Positions 1 through 8,684 of a stretch of DNA of 64,000 bases are shown piece after piece. The notes below the pieces were generated by a model. It made no database searches and had not been told where the DNA came from. It saw nothing but the letters and a program-made list of their open reading frames with translations. How positions within the stretch are numbered: position 1 is the first letter of the stretch; each line of letters opens with the position of its first letter. The DNA comes from Georgenia_B sunbinii (GTDB taxonomy: Bacteria; Actinomycetota; Actinomycetes; Actinomycetales; Actinomycetaceae), in the NCBI RefSeq assembly GCF_036421855.1, contig NZ_JAZGOK010000004.1. The stretch is one strand, 5' to 3'. The position numbers were made by a program, and so were the translations under genes.

Positions 1-243
1 GACGGCGGTCAGCGCCGGGTCGGCGGTGATCCGGTGGGTGGCGTCGATACCGTCGCCACCGGGCATCCGGATGTCCATGAGCACGACGTCGGGGCGCAGC
101 TCGGTGGCCTGGGCGACGGCGTCGTCACCCGTGCCGGCCTCACCGACGACGGTGATGTCGGGGGCGGCGTCGAGCACCAGGTGCAGGCTGTGACGGATGA
201 GCGGCTGGTCGTCGACGACGAGCGCCCGGATCGGTGCGCTCAC
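1..243 (-). CDS. NarL/LuxR-family response regulator (N-terminal receiver part, cut by window edge)
   Basis: The visible 81 residues form a CheY-like receiver domain: acidic pair D11-D12, phospho-acceptor Asp57 in VLMDIRMP, and the usual beta/alpha alternation. The GTG start overlaps the stop of the upstream kinase (GTGA), so the two are translationally coupled and the kinase is its likely partner. The DNA-binding C-terminus lies outside the window; a LuxR-type HTH is expected from family knowledge because the kinase is of the HisKA_3 type. Its likely target is the divergent ABC exporter next door. That is inference. Confidence 0.9.
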   Translation of the reverse strand, partial: MSAPIRALVVDDQPLIRHSLHLVLDAAPDITVVGEAGTGDDAVAQATELRPDVVLMDIRMPGGDGIDATHRITADPALTAV

Positions 244-1112
244 CGAAGCACCGGTCGGCTGGGCGTCTCCGGCACGCTCGCGACGAGCAGGTAGCCGCGG
301 CCGGTGTTCTCGGTGTCCATGGAGCCCTGCAGCGCGGCGACGCGCTCGCGCAGCCCGACCAGCCCTGTGCCGGCCCCGGGCTGCGCTGTCCAGCCGAGGG
401 CCGGACCGTCGTCGACGACGGTCGTGAGGACGGCGTCCTTCGTACGGCGCACGGTGACGCGGGCGGTGGTCGGTCCGGCATGGCGGGCGGTGTTGGTCAA
501 CGCTTCACGCACGACGGCGCACACGGTCAGCTGGGTGCCCGCGGACACCTCGCCGAGCTCGCCCACGTCGAGCTCGGCGACCACGCCACCGGCTCGGGCG
601 GCATCGACGATCTCGGCCAGGTCGGCGAGGCTGTTTGCGGGGCGCAGCGGTGCCTCGGTCCCCGGGGTGCGCAGCAGGGCGAGCATCCGACGCAGCTCGG
701 TGGTCGCTGCCCGGCCGCTGCGTTCGATGTCGACGAGGGCCGCAGCATGCTCGGCACCGGCGCCGGGCCCCGAAACGCTCTGGGCTGCGGCTGCCCGGAC
801 CGTGATGAGGCCGAGGCCGTGGGATGCGAGGTCGTGCAGGTCCCGGGCGATCCGTAGTCGTTCGGCCTGCGCGGCTCGTTCCGCGGCCCAGGCGGTGAGC
901 TCGTCCTCGTAGACGCGGCGCTGATGACGACTGCGCAGCAGCGCCCAGGCCATCACCGACGCGGCGAGCACGGCGGCGACGAGCATCGTCGTCAGGACCG
1001 CGGCGGGTGGGCCGATCCCGATGGTCGAGAGCGTGAGCACCAGCAGTGCCAGCAGCAGGCCGGCGGTCAGCCAGACCCGCGAGCGCAGCACGGGCCGGTC
1101 GGCGATCTCCAC
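240..1112 (-). CDS. NarL-type sensor histidine kinase
   Basis: 290 residues. The N-terminus holds two hydrophobic stretches (about 15-32 and 36-58), then a short coiled segment, a HisKA_3 dimerisation/phosphotransfer motif around RIARDLHD with His93, and a C-terminal HATPase_c domain (TVVDDG and GTGLVGLRERV). It should autophosphorylate and pass phosphate to the response regulator encoded immediately downstream. An in-frame stop lies nine codons upstream of the GTG. There is no convincing ribosome binding site, but TACGCT ends exactly 6 nt before the GTG, so the mRNA is probably leaderless. The membrane part is shorter than in many relatives, with little extracytoplasmic sequence, which suggests sensing within the membrane. 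Confidence 0.93.
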   Translation of the reverse strand: MEIADRPVLRSRVWLTAGLLLALLVLTLSTIGIGPPAAVLTTMLVAAVLAASVMAWALLRSRHQRRVYEDELTAWAAERAAQAERLRIARDLHDLASHGLGLITVRAAAAQSVSGPGAGAEHAAALVDIERSGRAATTELRRMLALLRTPGTEAPLRPANSLADLAEIVDAARAGGVVAELDVGELGEVSAGTQLTVCAVVREALTNTARHAGPTTARVTVRRTKDAVLTTVVDDGPALGWTAQPGAGTGLVGLRERVAALQGSMDTENTGRGYLLVASVPETPSRPVLR

Positions 1113-1146
1113 CTCGCCAGCGTAGATCGCGGGTGCTCACGGCACA

Positions 1147-1199
1147 TCGGACCTGGGTCCGACGTACCAGGGTCCGACGGCCGTCGCGAAGTCCGGACC
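1147..1199. promoter_or_regulatory. Operator-like cluster of GGTCCGA repeats between kinase and ABC genes
   Basis: TCGGACC-TG-GGTCCGA at 1147-1162 is a 16-nt dyad with 7-bp arms. A further GGTCCGA follows at 1171-1177 and TCCGGACC at about 1192-1199. The cluster lies in the divergent intergenic region between the kinase and the ABC transporter genes. It is a plausible binding region for the response regulator or another dimeric regulator; which protein binds is unknown. Confidence 0.5.
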
Positions 1200-1243
1200 C
1201 GGGGCCGATGTCCGCCCCGGCGCCGCCGTCGAGGCTGATGGTC

Positions 1244-1957
1244 ATGATCCTCATCGACCAGCTCGTCAAGCGCCACGGCACCCGGACGGTCCTCGACCAC
1301 GTGACATTCCGGGCCGAACCCGGACGGGTGACCGCCTTCCTCGGGGCGAACGGGGCGGGCAAGTCCTCCACCCTGCGGATCCTGCTCGGCATCGACCACC
1401 CCGACGGCGGCAGCGCCCTCGTCACCGGCCGGCCCTACCGGCAGCTGCGGTACCCGTTACGCACGGTCGGCTCGATGCTCGACGGTTCCGGTGCACACCG
1501 GTCGCGCACCGCACGTCACCACCTGACCTGGGTCGCCCGCTCGAACCGCATCGCCCGCCACCGGGTCGCGCAGGTGCTGGAGGATGTCGGCCTCACCGAC
1601 GCCGCCGATACGCGGGTCGGGCGCTTCTCGCTGGGGATGGGGCAGCGGCTGGGGCTGGCGACGGCGTTGCTCGGTGCGCCGCAGATGCTGGTGCTGGACG
1701 AGCCGGTCAACGGCCTGGACCCGCAGGGAATCCGCTGGATCCGCGACCTGCTCCGGGGACATGCGGACGCCGGGGGCACCGTGCTGCTCTCCAGCCACCT
1801 CATGAGCGAGGTCGCCGACGTGGCGGACGACCTCGTCGTCATCGCGGGCGGCCGGATCGTGACGACGGGGACGGTCGAGCAGGTCACCGCGGGGCACGCC
1901 TCGCTGGAGGCAGCGTTCTTCACCCTCACCGCCGGTGAGCACGGGGCGGCACGATGA
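1244..1957 (+). CDS. ABC exporter ATP-binding protein (ABC-2 type)
   Basis: About 237 residues. Walker A GANGAGKS, signature FSLGMGQR and Walker B MLVLDEP followed by NGLDP are all present, so the ATPase should be functional. It would energise the two membrane proteins encoded directly downstream, with which it overlaps by ATGA. ATG 1244 is preferred over ATG 1238 and over the longer frame because GAGG at 1231-1234 then lies 9 nt upstream. Single-domain ATPases of this shape, next to a NarL-type two-component system, commonly serve antibiotic or lipid export and self-resistance; the substrate here is unknown. Confidence 0.92.
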   Translation: MILIDQLVKRHGTRTVLDHVTFRAEPGRVTAFLGANGAGKSSTLRILLGIDHPDGGSALVTGRPYRQLRYPLRTVGSMLDGSGAHRSRTARHHLTWVARSNRIARHRVAQVLEDVGLTDAADTRVGRFSLGMGQRLGLATALLGAPQMLVLDEPVNGLDPQGIRWIRDLLRGHADAGGTVLLSSHLMSEVADVADDLVVIAGGRIVTTGTVEQVTAGHASLEAAFFTLTAGEHGAAR

Positions 1958-2736
1958 TGCTGTGGACCACGCTCGCGGCCGAGCTCCGCAAGGCGGTGTC
2001 CCTGCCGGCGGTCTGGGCCGGGCTGGCCGTCGCGCTGCTCGGATCGACCGCCCTCACCCTGCTCAACGCGGTGACCACGCGGTCGGCCATCGACGCCGGC
2101 GCGCTGCACCGCGTTGCTGACACCTCACCGGTCGAGACCGCCTTCGCGGCGATGCCGCTCGGCACCGTCGGCGCGGTCATCGTCGGCGTCGTCGTGGTCA
2201 GCAGCGAGTACGTCACCAGCGACGACGGCGGCGGCAGGCAGATCGCCGCGACCCTCGCCGCGGTGCCGCGCCGCGCCGTCGTGCTTGCCGCGAAGGCGCT
2301 GACCGTCGCCGTGCTGGTCCTCGCCGTCGCCGCGGCCACGATCCCGGTGACGGTCGCCGTCGCCGTCGGGATCATCGGCGAGGGCGGCGTGGAGACCGTC
2401 ACCGTGGCAGAGGCCGCCACCCGCGGTCTTGGCGGCGCCCTGTACTGGTCGCTCACCGGACTCATCGCCTGCGCGATCACGGTGCTGACCCGCAGCGGGA
2501 CCGTCCCGCTCCTCGTGCTCGTGGTGAACAGCTCCCTGGTGTCGGTCTCGTTGCTGCTGACGAACGTGACGGAGCTGGCCCACTGGTTGCCCGACATGGC
2601 CGGCCGCCGGCTCTTCGGTGGCGACTTCACCGTCGACGGCGGGCTGGACGCCGTGCCCGGGGGCCTGGTGATGGCCGGCTGGACGATGGCCCTGCTGGTG
2701 GCCGCCGCGGTCGTCTTCCGCCGCCGGGACGCGTGA
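1954..2736 (+). CDS. ABC-2 type transporter permease, first subunit
   Basis: 260 residues with about six hydrophobic segments: near the N-terminus (AVWAGLAVALLGS), around GAVIVGVVVVSSEYV, two in the middle, and a C-terminal one followed by RRRDA. The overall pattern is that of ABC-2 membrane proteins of the bacitracin/lantibiotic-resistance type. The start overlaps the ATPase stop (ATGA) and the end overlaps the next permease (GTGA), so the three genes form a tight operon. Substrate not predictable. Confidence 0.85.
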   Translation: MMLWTTLAAELRKAVSLPAVWAGLAVALLGSTALTLLNAVTTRSAIDAGALHRVADTSPVETAFAAMPLGTVGAVIVGVVVVSSEYVTSDDGGGRQIAATLAAVPRRAVVLAAKALTVAVLVLAVAAATIPVTVAVAVGIIGEGGVETVTVAEAATRGLGGALYWSLTGLIACAITVLTRSGTVPLLVLVVNSSLVSVSLLLTNVTELAHWLPDMAGRRLFGGDFTVDGGLDAVPGGLVMAGWTMALLVAAAVVFRRRDA

Positions 2737-3464
2737 GTCCGGTGCGTCTGCGCGACATCGTGGCCGCCGAGCTCGACAAGCTCCGCACCCTGCCGCTGGT
2801 CGCATACTCCGTCATCGGCACGATCCTCACCGGTGGCGTGATCGCCGCCGCGCTCGCTGCTGCCGACGGGGCCGGTGCTCCGGCGTCCGCGCTGGACATC
2901 ACGCTGCGCACAGTCCCCTTCGTGCACGGGGGCCTCGTGCTGCTGGGGGTGCTGCCCGCCGGCCAGGAGTACGACGGCCGTCAGCTGCGCATGACGTTGG
3001 CAGCCATGCCTCACCGTGGGCGTCTGGCCACCGGCAAGACCGTCGCCGCGCTGGTGGCCGTCATGATGGCGGCGGCAGCGACCGTCGCTGGCTGCCTGGC
3101 CGCGGCGAGGCTCACCCAGGTGCTGCTCGACGTCCCACGACAGCCGACCGCGGTGGACCCCTGGAGCCTGGCGGGCGCCGTCATCTACCTCGCGGTCATC
3201 GGTGTGCTGGCTCACGCGGCGGCGATGCTGCTGCGGCACGTGATGCCCGCGCTCACCGTCGTCCTCGGTCTCCTGCTGATCATCTCGCCGGTGCTCGCCG
3301 GCGCCACCGAGCATGCGCGTTGGCTCCCTGACCGTGCCGCGGCGCAGCTCTACCAGGCCACGGATCCGGCGCTGTCCCCGGTGGGTGGCGTCGCCGTCGC
3401 CGTGGGGTGGATCGTCCTGGTCGGGGTCGCCGCGATGCTCCGGGCCGTCCGCAGCGACCCCTGA
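2733..3464 (+). CDS. ABC-2 type transporter permease, second subunit
   Basis: 243 residues, again about six membrane segments. The N-terminus (RLRDIVAAELDKLRTLPL) resembles that of the preceding permease (LAAELRKAVSLPAVW), and both carry the QEYDGRQLRMTLAAMPHRG/ EYVTSDDGGGRQIAATLAAVPRRA motif, so the pair look like paralogues that form a heterodimeric channel. The GTG start lies within the stop of the preceding gene. Confidence 0.85.
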   Translation: MSPVRLRDIVAAELDKLRTLPLVAYSVIGTILTGGVIAAALAAADGAGAPASALDITLRTVPFVHGGLVLLGVLPAGQEYDGRQLRMTLAAMPHRGRLATGKTVAALVAVMMAAAATVAGCLAAARLTQVLLDVPRQPTAVDPWSLAGAVIYLAVIGVLAHAAAMLLRHVMPALTVVLGLLLIISPVLAGATEHARWLPDRAAAQLYQATDPALSPVGGVAVAVGWIVLVGVAAMLRAVRSDP

Positions 3465-3551
3465 GTGGGGGACCGCCGGCGCTGCTCGCCGGTGGTGGTG
3501 CTCAGGGGGCCGTCGCGACCGAGTTACGTCTCCAGCAGATGGGGTGCGACC

Positions 3552-4655
3552 ATGGCGCCCATGGCACCTGCGTTCCGGCTGCGTGGAGATCTCGACTCCC
3601 TGCCGACCTACGTCCCCGGCCGACCGGCTCCCGCGGGCATGACGACCTTCAAGCTCTCCTCGAACGAGAACCCGTTCCCGCCGCTGCCGGGAGTCGTCGC
3701 CGCGGTCGCCGACGCTGCCGCGGACCTCAACCGGTACCCGGACCTCGCGGCCACCGAGCTGGTCGCACGGATCGCCGCCCACGTCGGGGTGAACGAGGAC
3801 CGCGTCGTCGTCGGCAACGGCTCGGTCGCGGTGCTCGAGACGGTGCTGCAGGCCGCCTGCCGGCCCGGTGACGAGGTCATTCACGCGTGGCGCTCGTTCG
3901 AGGCGTACCCGATCGCGGTGCAGCTGGCACGGGCGACGTCGGTCCGGGTGCCGGTCACCGCCGACGGCCGGCACGACCTCCCGGCGATGGCCGCCGCGAT
4001 CACCGACCGGACCCGAGTGGTCCTCGTGTGCAGCCCCAACAACCCGACCGGCACCGTCGTCCACGAGGACGAGATGCGGGCCTTCCTCGCTGCGGTGCCG
4101 CGCGAGGTCCTCGTGGTCCTCGACGAGGCGTACATCGAGTTCGTCCGCGACCCGGAGGTGGCGGACGGCCTTGCGCTGCTCGCCGAGTTCAAGAACCTCA
4201 TGCTGCTGCGGACCTTCTCCAAGGCGTACGGGCTCGCCGGCATGCGGGTGGGCTACGCGCTCGCCCGGCCGCGCCTCGTGCGCGGACTGCGGTCGGCGTC
4301 GACGCCGTTCGGGGTGAACGCGCTGGCCCAGGTGGCCGCGGTTGCCGCGCTGCGCGCGCAGCAGGAGGTCGAGGCCCACTGCGCCGAGGTCGTTGCGGAG
4401 CGGGAGCGGGTCGTCGACGCGCTGCGTGGTCAGGGGTGGGCAGTGCCGGACGCGCAGGGCAACTTCTACTGGCTGCCGCTGGGGCGGGCGTCGGGCGCCT
4501 TCGCCCGTGAGTCGTTCGCGCGAGGCGCGGTGGTGCGTCCCTTCAGCGACGAAGGCGTCCGGGTGAGCATCGGTGAGCGGGAGGGCAACGACCTGGTGCT
4601 CGACCTCGCCGCCGACTGGCGCCGCCACCCCATCACCTCCGCCGCCACCCCGTAA
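3552..4655 (+). CDS. Histidinol-phosphate / aromatic aminotransferase (HisC-Pat family)
   Basis: 367 residues from ATG 3552 (ATG 3561 is an alternative). A fold-type I PLP aminotransferase: SSNENPFPPLPGV near the N-terminus, the CSPNNPTGT motif, Asp/Tyr in LDEAYIEF, and the PLP-binding Lys224 in TFSKAYGLAGMRVGY. Length agrees with the family. HisC and aromatic aminotransferase (Pat) cannot be separated by motif; the absence of other his genes nearby and the NPFPPLPGV form favour the Pat-like branch, an inference. It precedes the 2-oxo acid dehydrogenase operon but is separated from it by 238 bp holding a repeat and operator-like palindromes, so it is probably not cotranscribed. Confidence 0.88.
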   Translation: MAPMAPAFRLRGDLDSLPTYVPGRPAPAGMTTFKLSSNENPFPPLPGVVAAVADAAADLNRYPDLAATELVARIAAHVGVNEDRVVVGNGSVAVLETVLQAACRPGDEVIHAWRSFEAYPIAVQLARATSVRVPVTADGRHDLPAMAAAITDRTRVVLVCSPNNPTGTVVHEDEMRAFLAAVPREVLVVLDEAYIEFVRDPEVADGLALLAEFKNLMLLRTFSKAYGLAGMRVGYALARPRLVRGLRSASTPFGVNALAQVAAVAALRAQQEVEAHCAEVVAERERVVDALRGQGWAVPDAQGNFYWLPLGRASGAFARESFARGAVVRPFSDEGVRVSIGEREGNDLVLDLAADWRRHPITSAATP

Positions 4656-4714
4656 CGAGGCGGCCGCGGCCGGCTCCGGCACGCGGTACCCCACCCGCCG
4701 CCGGGTCGTGCGCG

Positions 4715-4750
4715 GACAATCCCGCTGTCGGTGACAAGTCTGCTGTCGGT
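4715..4750 (+). repeat. Two copies of the 18-bp GACA-N7-TGTC intergenic repeat
   Basis: GACAATCCCGCTGTCGGT (4715-4732) is followed directly by GACAAGTCTGCTGTCGGT (4733-4750) and then GACATGG. The first two units of the array at 15562 are identical to these two units in the same order. The repeat is non-coding and lies downstream of the aminotransferase. Confidence 0.85.
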
Positions 4751-4822
4751 GACATGGGAGGGCGGTTTCGGGTCCGTACAACGGGGTCCCGGGAGATCTG
4801 TGCGACCTCTACAACCGCAAGT

Positions 4823-4849
4823 TACGGGACCGTAGGTTACGCTTGCGTA
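4823..4849. promoter_or_regulatory. Tandem palindromes (TetR-type operator candidate) before the 2-oxo acid dehydrogenase operon
   Basis: TACGG-GA-CCGTA (4823-4834) and TACGC-TT-GCGTA (4838-4849) are two 12-bp dyads separated by GGT, with centres 15 bp apart. They end 44 bp before the E1alpha start. Paired dyads of this TACGG/CCGTA type are bound by TetR-family regulators of lipid genes in actinobacteria (general knowledge). The cognate regulator is not in the window. Confidence 0.6.
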
Positions 4850-4893
4850 GGTTCGAGGCTCGACCCGAATATCTTGCAGGAGGACAGGGACCG

Positions 4894-6063
4894 ATGGAGG
4901 TTGTCACCACCATGGACAGACTGACGCCGACCCCTGGCACGACGCACACGGATGATCCCGACGCGCTCGTCCAGCTGCTCGACCGCACGGGTCGACGCCT
5001 CGACCATGACCGTTACGACCGGTGGGTCGCGAACGTCGACGGCGCAGCGTTGCGCGACATGTACCGCGACATGACCCTCACTCGCGCCTTCGACAACCAG
5101 GCGACGGCGCTGCAGCGTCAGGGCCAGCTCGGGCTGTGGCCGCCGAGCCTCGGCCAGGAGGCGGCGCAGGTCGGCTCCGGCCGCGCGATGCGCTCCCAGG
5201 ACTTCGTCTTCCCGTCCTACCGGGAGCACGGTGTCGCCCAGGCCCGCGGCATGGACGTCCGCGACCTGCTGCGGGTGTTCCGCGGCACCGAGCACGGCGG
5301 TTGGGACCCGAAGGCGCACAACTTCCACCTCTACACCTTCGTCATCGGCTCCCACACGCTCCACGCCACCGGCTACGCGATGGGGGTCCAGCGCGACGGC
5401 GACGTCGCGACCGGTGACGCCGAGCGCGACCGGGCCGTCATCGCCTACTTCGGCGACGGCGCTACCTCGCAGGGCGACGTCCATGAAGCCATGGTGTTCG
5501 CCGCCGTCAACAAGGCGCCAGTGGTGTTCTTCTGCCAGAACAACCAGTGGGCGATCTCGGTCCCCGCGAGCGGGCAGACCACCGTGCCGCTCGCGCGCCG
5601 CGGTGAGGGCCTGGGGATCCCCTCGGTCCGGGTCGACGGCAACGACGTGCTCGCGACCTACGCCGCCACCGCCGAGGCGCTGGACCGGGCCCGTAACGGT
5701 GGTGGCCCGACCTTCATCGAGGCCTTCACCTACCGGATGGGCGCCCACACCACGTCGGACGACCCCACCCGCTACCGCACGAGCGTGGAGGAGGAGTACT
5801 GGAGCGAGCGCGACCCGATCGCGCGGCTGCGGAGCTACCTCACCGACTCCGGCCAGGCCGACGCCGCCTTCTTCGCCGAGGTCGACGTCGCCGCCGAGGA
5901 GCTGGCCACCAGCACCCGTGACTTCTGCCGCGAGCTCAGCGCCGGGTCCCCGACGGAGATCTTCGACCACGCCTACCAGGCCGAGCACCCCCAGGTCGCC
6001 GCCGAGCGGGAGTGGTTCACCGAGTACCACGAGTCCTTCGACGACGCCGGGGCGGCCCGATGA
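4894..6063 (+). CDS. bkdA: 2-oxo acid dehydrogenase E1 component, alpha subunit
   Basis: 389 residues. Thiamin-diphosphate enzyme subunit: the GDG motif begins at residue 187 (GDGATSQGDVHEA) and the paired Asn at 216-217 (QNNQWAIS), together forming the GDG-X-NN cofactor site. With E1beta it decarboxylates a branched-chain 2-oxo acid (or pyruvate) and acylates the lipoyl group of E2. ATG 4894 is chosen because AGGAGG lies at 4878-4883; the frame is open 17 codons further up, into the palindromes. Separate alpha and beta subunits and the E2 order match the actinobacterial branched-chain complex, though annotation as a pyruvate dehydrogenase is possible. Confidence 0.9.
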   Translation: MEVVTTMDRLTPTPGTTHTDDPDALVQLLDRTGRRLDHDRYDRWVANVDGAALRDMYRDMTLTRAFDNQATALQRQGQLGLWPPSLGQEAAQVGSGRAMRSQDFVFPSYREHGVAQARGMDVRDLLRVFRGTEHGGWDPKAHNFHLYTFVIGSHTLHATGYAMGVQRDGDVATGDAERDRAVIAYFGDGATSQGDVHEAMVFAAVNKAPVVFFCQNNQWAISVPASGQTTVPLARRGEGLGIPSVRVDGNDVLATYAATAEALDRARNGGGPTFIEAFTYRMGAHTTSDDPTRYRTSVEEEYWSERDPIARLRSYLTDSGQADAAFFAEVDVAAEELATSTRDFCRELSAGSPTEIFDHAYQAEHPQVAAEREWFTEYHESFDDAGAAR

Positions 6064-7064
6064 CCGCGGTCGCCACGCCGATGGCCAAGGCGATCAACGC
6101 CGGCCTGCGGGCGGCGATGACGCGCGACGACAAGGTCCTGCTCATGGGCGAGGACATCGGCCCGCTCGGTGGGGTCTTCCGGGTGACCGACGGCCTGCAC
6201 CGGGAGTTCGGCGCGACGCGGGTGGTCGACACCCCGCTCGCTGAGTCCGGCATCATCGGCACCGCGATCGGGCTGGCGATGGCCGGCTACCGCCCGGTGT
6301 GCGAGATCCAGTTCGACGGCTTCATCTTCCCGGGCTTCGACCAGATCACCACCCAGCTCGCCAAGCTCAGCTACCGCTCGGCGGGCCGGGTCACCGTGCC
6401 CGTCGTCATCCGGGTGCCGTACGGCGGTGGGATCGGCGCGATCGAGCACCACAGCGAGTCTCCCGAGGCGCTGTTCGCCCACACCCCGGGGTTGCGGGTG
6501 GTGTCCCCGGCGACCGCGGGTGACGCGTTCACGATGATCCAGCAGGCCATCGCCTCCCCGGACCCGGTGCTGTTCTTCGAGCCGAAGGCCCGCTACTGGG
6601 ACCGCGCCGACGTGGACGTCGACGCCGACGTCGATCTCTCCGGCACCGGCGTGACCACCGGCCTCCACGGCGCCCGCATCGCCCGGCCCGGGACCGCGGC
6701 GACCCTCGTCGGCTACGGCCCGACGGTCAAGACGCTGCTGGCGGCGGCGCAGACCGCGTCGGACGAGGGGCACGAGCTCGAGGTGATCGACCTTCGGTCG
6801 GTCTCGCCGATCGACTTCGCGACGGTCACCGCGTCGGTGCGGCGCACCGGACGGCTCGTCGTCGCCCACGAGGCACCGATGTTCTTCGGCGCCGGCGCTG
6901 AGATCGCCGCCCGGGTGACCGAGGAGTGCTTCTACCATCTCGAGGCCCCGGTGCTGCGGGTCGGGGGCTTCCACACCCCCTACCCCGCCTCCGCCCACGA
7001 GGAGGAGTACCTGCCCGGCCTGGACCGGGTGCTCGATGCCGTCGACCGTGTCCTGGCATTCTGA
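6060..7064 (+). CDS. bkdB: 2-oxo acid dehydrogenase E1 component, beta subunit
   Basis: 334 residues starting at ATG 6060, which overlaps the E1alpha stop (ATGA). Contains the transketolase pyrimidine-binding region (LLMGEDIGPLGGVFRVT, then DTPLAESGIIGTAIGLAMAG) and the C-terminal transketolase domain (LEVIDLRSVSPIDF, then VVAHEAPMFFGAGAEIAA). Both are diagnostic of E1beta. It completes the thiamin-diphosphate active site with E1alpha. Ends 27 bp before the E2 gene. Confidence 0.92.
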   Translation: MTAVATPMAKAINAGLRAAMTRDDKVLLMGEDIGPLGGVFRVTDGLHREFGATRVVDTPLAESGIIGTAIGLAMAGYRPVCEIQFDGFIFPGFDQITTQLAKLSYRSAGRVTVPVVIRVPYGGGIGAIEHHSESPEALFAHTPGLRVVSPATAGDAFTMIQQAIASPDPVLFFEPKARYWDRADVDVDADVDLSGTGVTTGLHGARIARPGTAATLVGYGPTVKTLLAAAQTASDEGHELEVIDLRSVSPIDFATVTASVRRTGRLVVAHEAPMFFGAGAEIAARVTEECFYHLEAPVLRVGGFHTPYPASAHEEEYLPGLDRVLDAVDRVLAF

Positions 7065-7091
7065 GGACCGCCGACCCCAAGAGGAGAACGT

Positions 7092-8657
7092 GTGCCGACC
7101 TATCAGCAGTTCCTGCTCCCCGACGTCGGTGAGGGCCTGACCGAGGCCGACATCGCCGAGTGGCACGTCGCCGTGGGTGACACGCTCTCCGTCAACCAGA
7201 ACATCGTCGAGATCGAGACCGCGAAGTCGCTCGTCGAGCTGCCCGCACCCTGGGCCGGCCGGGTGAGCCAGATCCTTGTCACCGAGGGGCAGACGGTCGC
7301 GGTCGGCACGCCGATCATCGTCATCGACGTCGACCCCGACGGCGAGGCCCCGGCCGACGACGGCGCACCGGTGGCCGTACCGGCCGACGGCGTCGCCCAG
7401 GAGGCGAGCACGAGCGGTGACGTCCTTGTCGGGTACGGCACGAAGGCCGCCCCGACGGCTCGCCGCCGGCGCCGCCCGGCTGCACCCGAGCCGTCGTCGT
7501 CACCGAGCCCGGCACCGACGTCGGCCGCGTCCGCAGCCGTGCCACTCGCCGCCGCCCAACCCGCCGCACCTACGCAGCCCGCCGCACCCACGCAGCCCGC
7601 CGCGCCGGCGCAACCCAGCGCGCCCGCGCAGCGCAGCGCACCCGCCACTCCCGCCCAGGTCCCGCCGAGCGCGCCGGTCGCCGTCGGCGCACCGAAGGGC
7701 GCCGGGCAGCCCGCTGCCACGCCCGCCGCCGCGCGGACCCCGGCGGTCTCGCCGGCGGTGCTGGCCAAGCCCCCGGTGCGCAAGCTCGCCAAGGACCTCG
7801 GCGTCGACCTCACCGCGGTCGCCGCCACCGGCCCGGGGGGCATCGTCACCCGTGAGGACGTCGTCGCCCACGCTGAGGAGGCCGAGCCCCGACGGCTCGC
7901 CACCTACCCCGGGGACGACACCCCGTGGCTCGCCGACGGCCTGGTCTCCCCCGACGGCCGCACGACGCGGGTCGCGGTGCGCTCGGTGCGCAAGCGGACC
8001 GCGGAGGCGATGGTCTCCTCGGCATTCACGGCGCCGCACGTGACGGTCTTCCACACCATCGACGTCACCCGGTCGATGAACCTCGTCTCCCGGCTCAAGG
8101 CGGATCGGGCGTTCGCGGACGTCCGCGTGACACCCTTGCTGCTGGCGGCCAAGGCGCTGCTGATCGCGGTGCGCCGCCACCCGGAGGTCAACGCGTCGTG
8201 GGACGACGAGGCGCAGCAGATCATCTACAAGCACTACATCAACCTCGGGATCGCGGCCGCGACGCCGCGGGGCCTGATCGTGCCGAACATCAAGAACTCC
8301 CACCGGCTCGACCTCCACGAGCTGGCGACGGCGATCGCCGAGCTGACCGCGACGGCCCGCGCCGGGCGTACCGCGCCGGTCGACACGAGCGACGGGACGA
8401 TCACCATCACCAACGTCGGGGTGTTCGGCATCGACACCGGCACCCCGATCCTCAACCCCGGTGAGTCCGCGATCCTCGCCTTTGGCGCGATCCGGCAGCA
8501 GCCGTGGGTCCACAAGGGCAAGATCAAGCCGCGCTGGGTCACCCAGCTCGCGCTGTCCTTCGACCACCGGCTCGTCGACGGTGCGCTCGGCGCCCGCCTG
8601 CTCGCCGACGTCGCCGCCGTGCTGGAGAACCCCGACATGAGCCTCGTCTGGACCTGA
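7092..8657 (+). CDS. bkdC: 2-oxo acid dehydrogenase E2 component (lipoyl acyltransferase)
   Basis: 521 residues. In order: a lipoyl domain (about 1-80) with lipoyl-Lys45 in EIETAKS; a long Ala/Pro linker (about 125-215) containing degenerate PAAPTQ/PSAPAQ hexapeptides; a peripheral subunit-binding domain (about 220-260; VRKLAKDLGVDL and GPGGIVTREDV); and the catalytic domain ending in DHRLVDG with His492 and Asp496. It transfers the acyl group from lipoamide to CoA. The GTG start has GAGGAG 5 nt upstream. The E3 (lipoamide dehydrogenase) gene is not adjacent, so the complex must borrow one encoded elsewhere. Confidence 0.93.
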   Translation: MPTYQQFLLPDVGEGLTEADIAEWHVAVGDTLSVNQNIVEIETAKSLVELPAPWAGRVSQILVTEGQTVAVGTPIIVIDVDPDGEAPADDGAPVAVPADGVAQEASTSGDVLVGYGTKAAPTARRRRRPAAPEPSSSPSPAPTSAASAAVPLAAAQPAAPTQPAAPTQPAAPAQPSAPAQRSAPATPAQVPPSAPVAVGAPKGAGQPAATPAAARTPAVSPAVLAKPPVRKLAKDLGVDLTAVAATGPGGIVTREDVVAHAEEAEPRRLATYPGDDTPWLADGLVSPDGRTTRVAVRSVRKRTAEAMVSSAFTAPHVTVFHTIDVTRSMNLVSRLKADRAFADVRVTPLLLAAKALLIAVRRHPEVNASWDDEAQQIIYKHYINLGIAAATPRGLIVPNIKNSHRLDLHELATAIAELTATARAGRTAPVDTSDGTITITNVGVFGIDTGTPILNPGESAILAFGAIRQQPWVHKGKIKPRWVTQLALSFDHRLVDGALGARLLADVAAVLENPDMSLVWT

Positions 8658-8684
8658 CCGGGCTGGCGAGGAGGCCTGGGTCGG

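Noticed and set aside
1926..4781. Very long minus-strand open frame (951 codons)
   Set aside because: It is antisense to two permeases and the aminotransferase, has low-complexity R/H/D content, and its start lies in the 18-bp repeat. GC-rich codon bias keeps it open.
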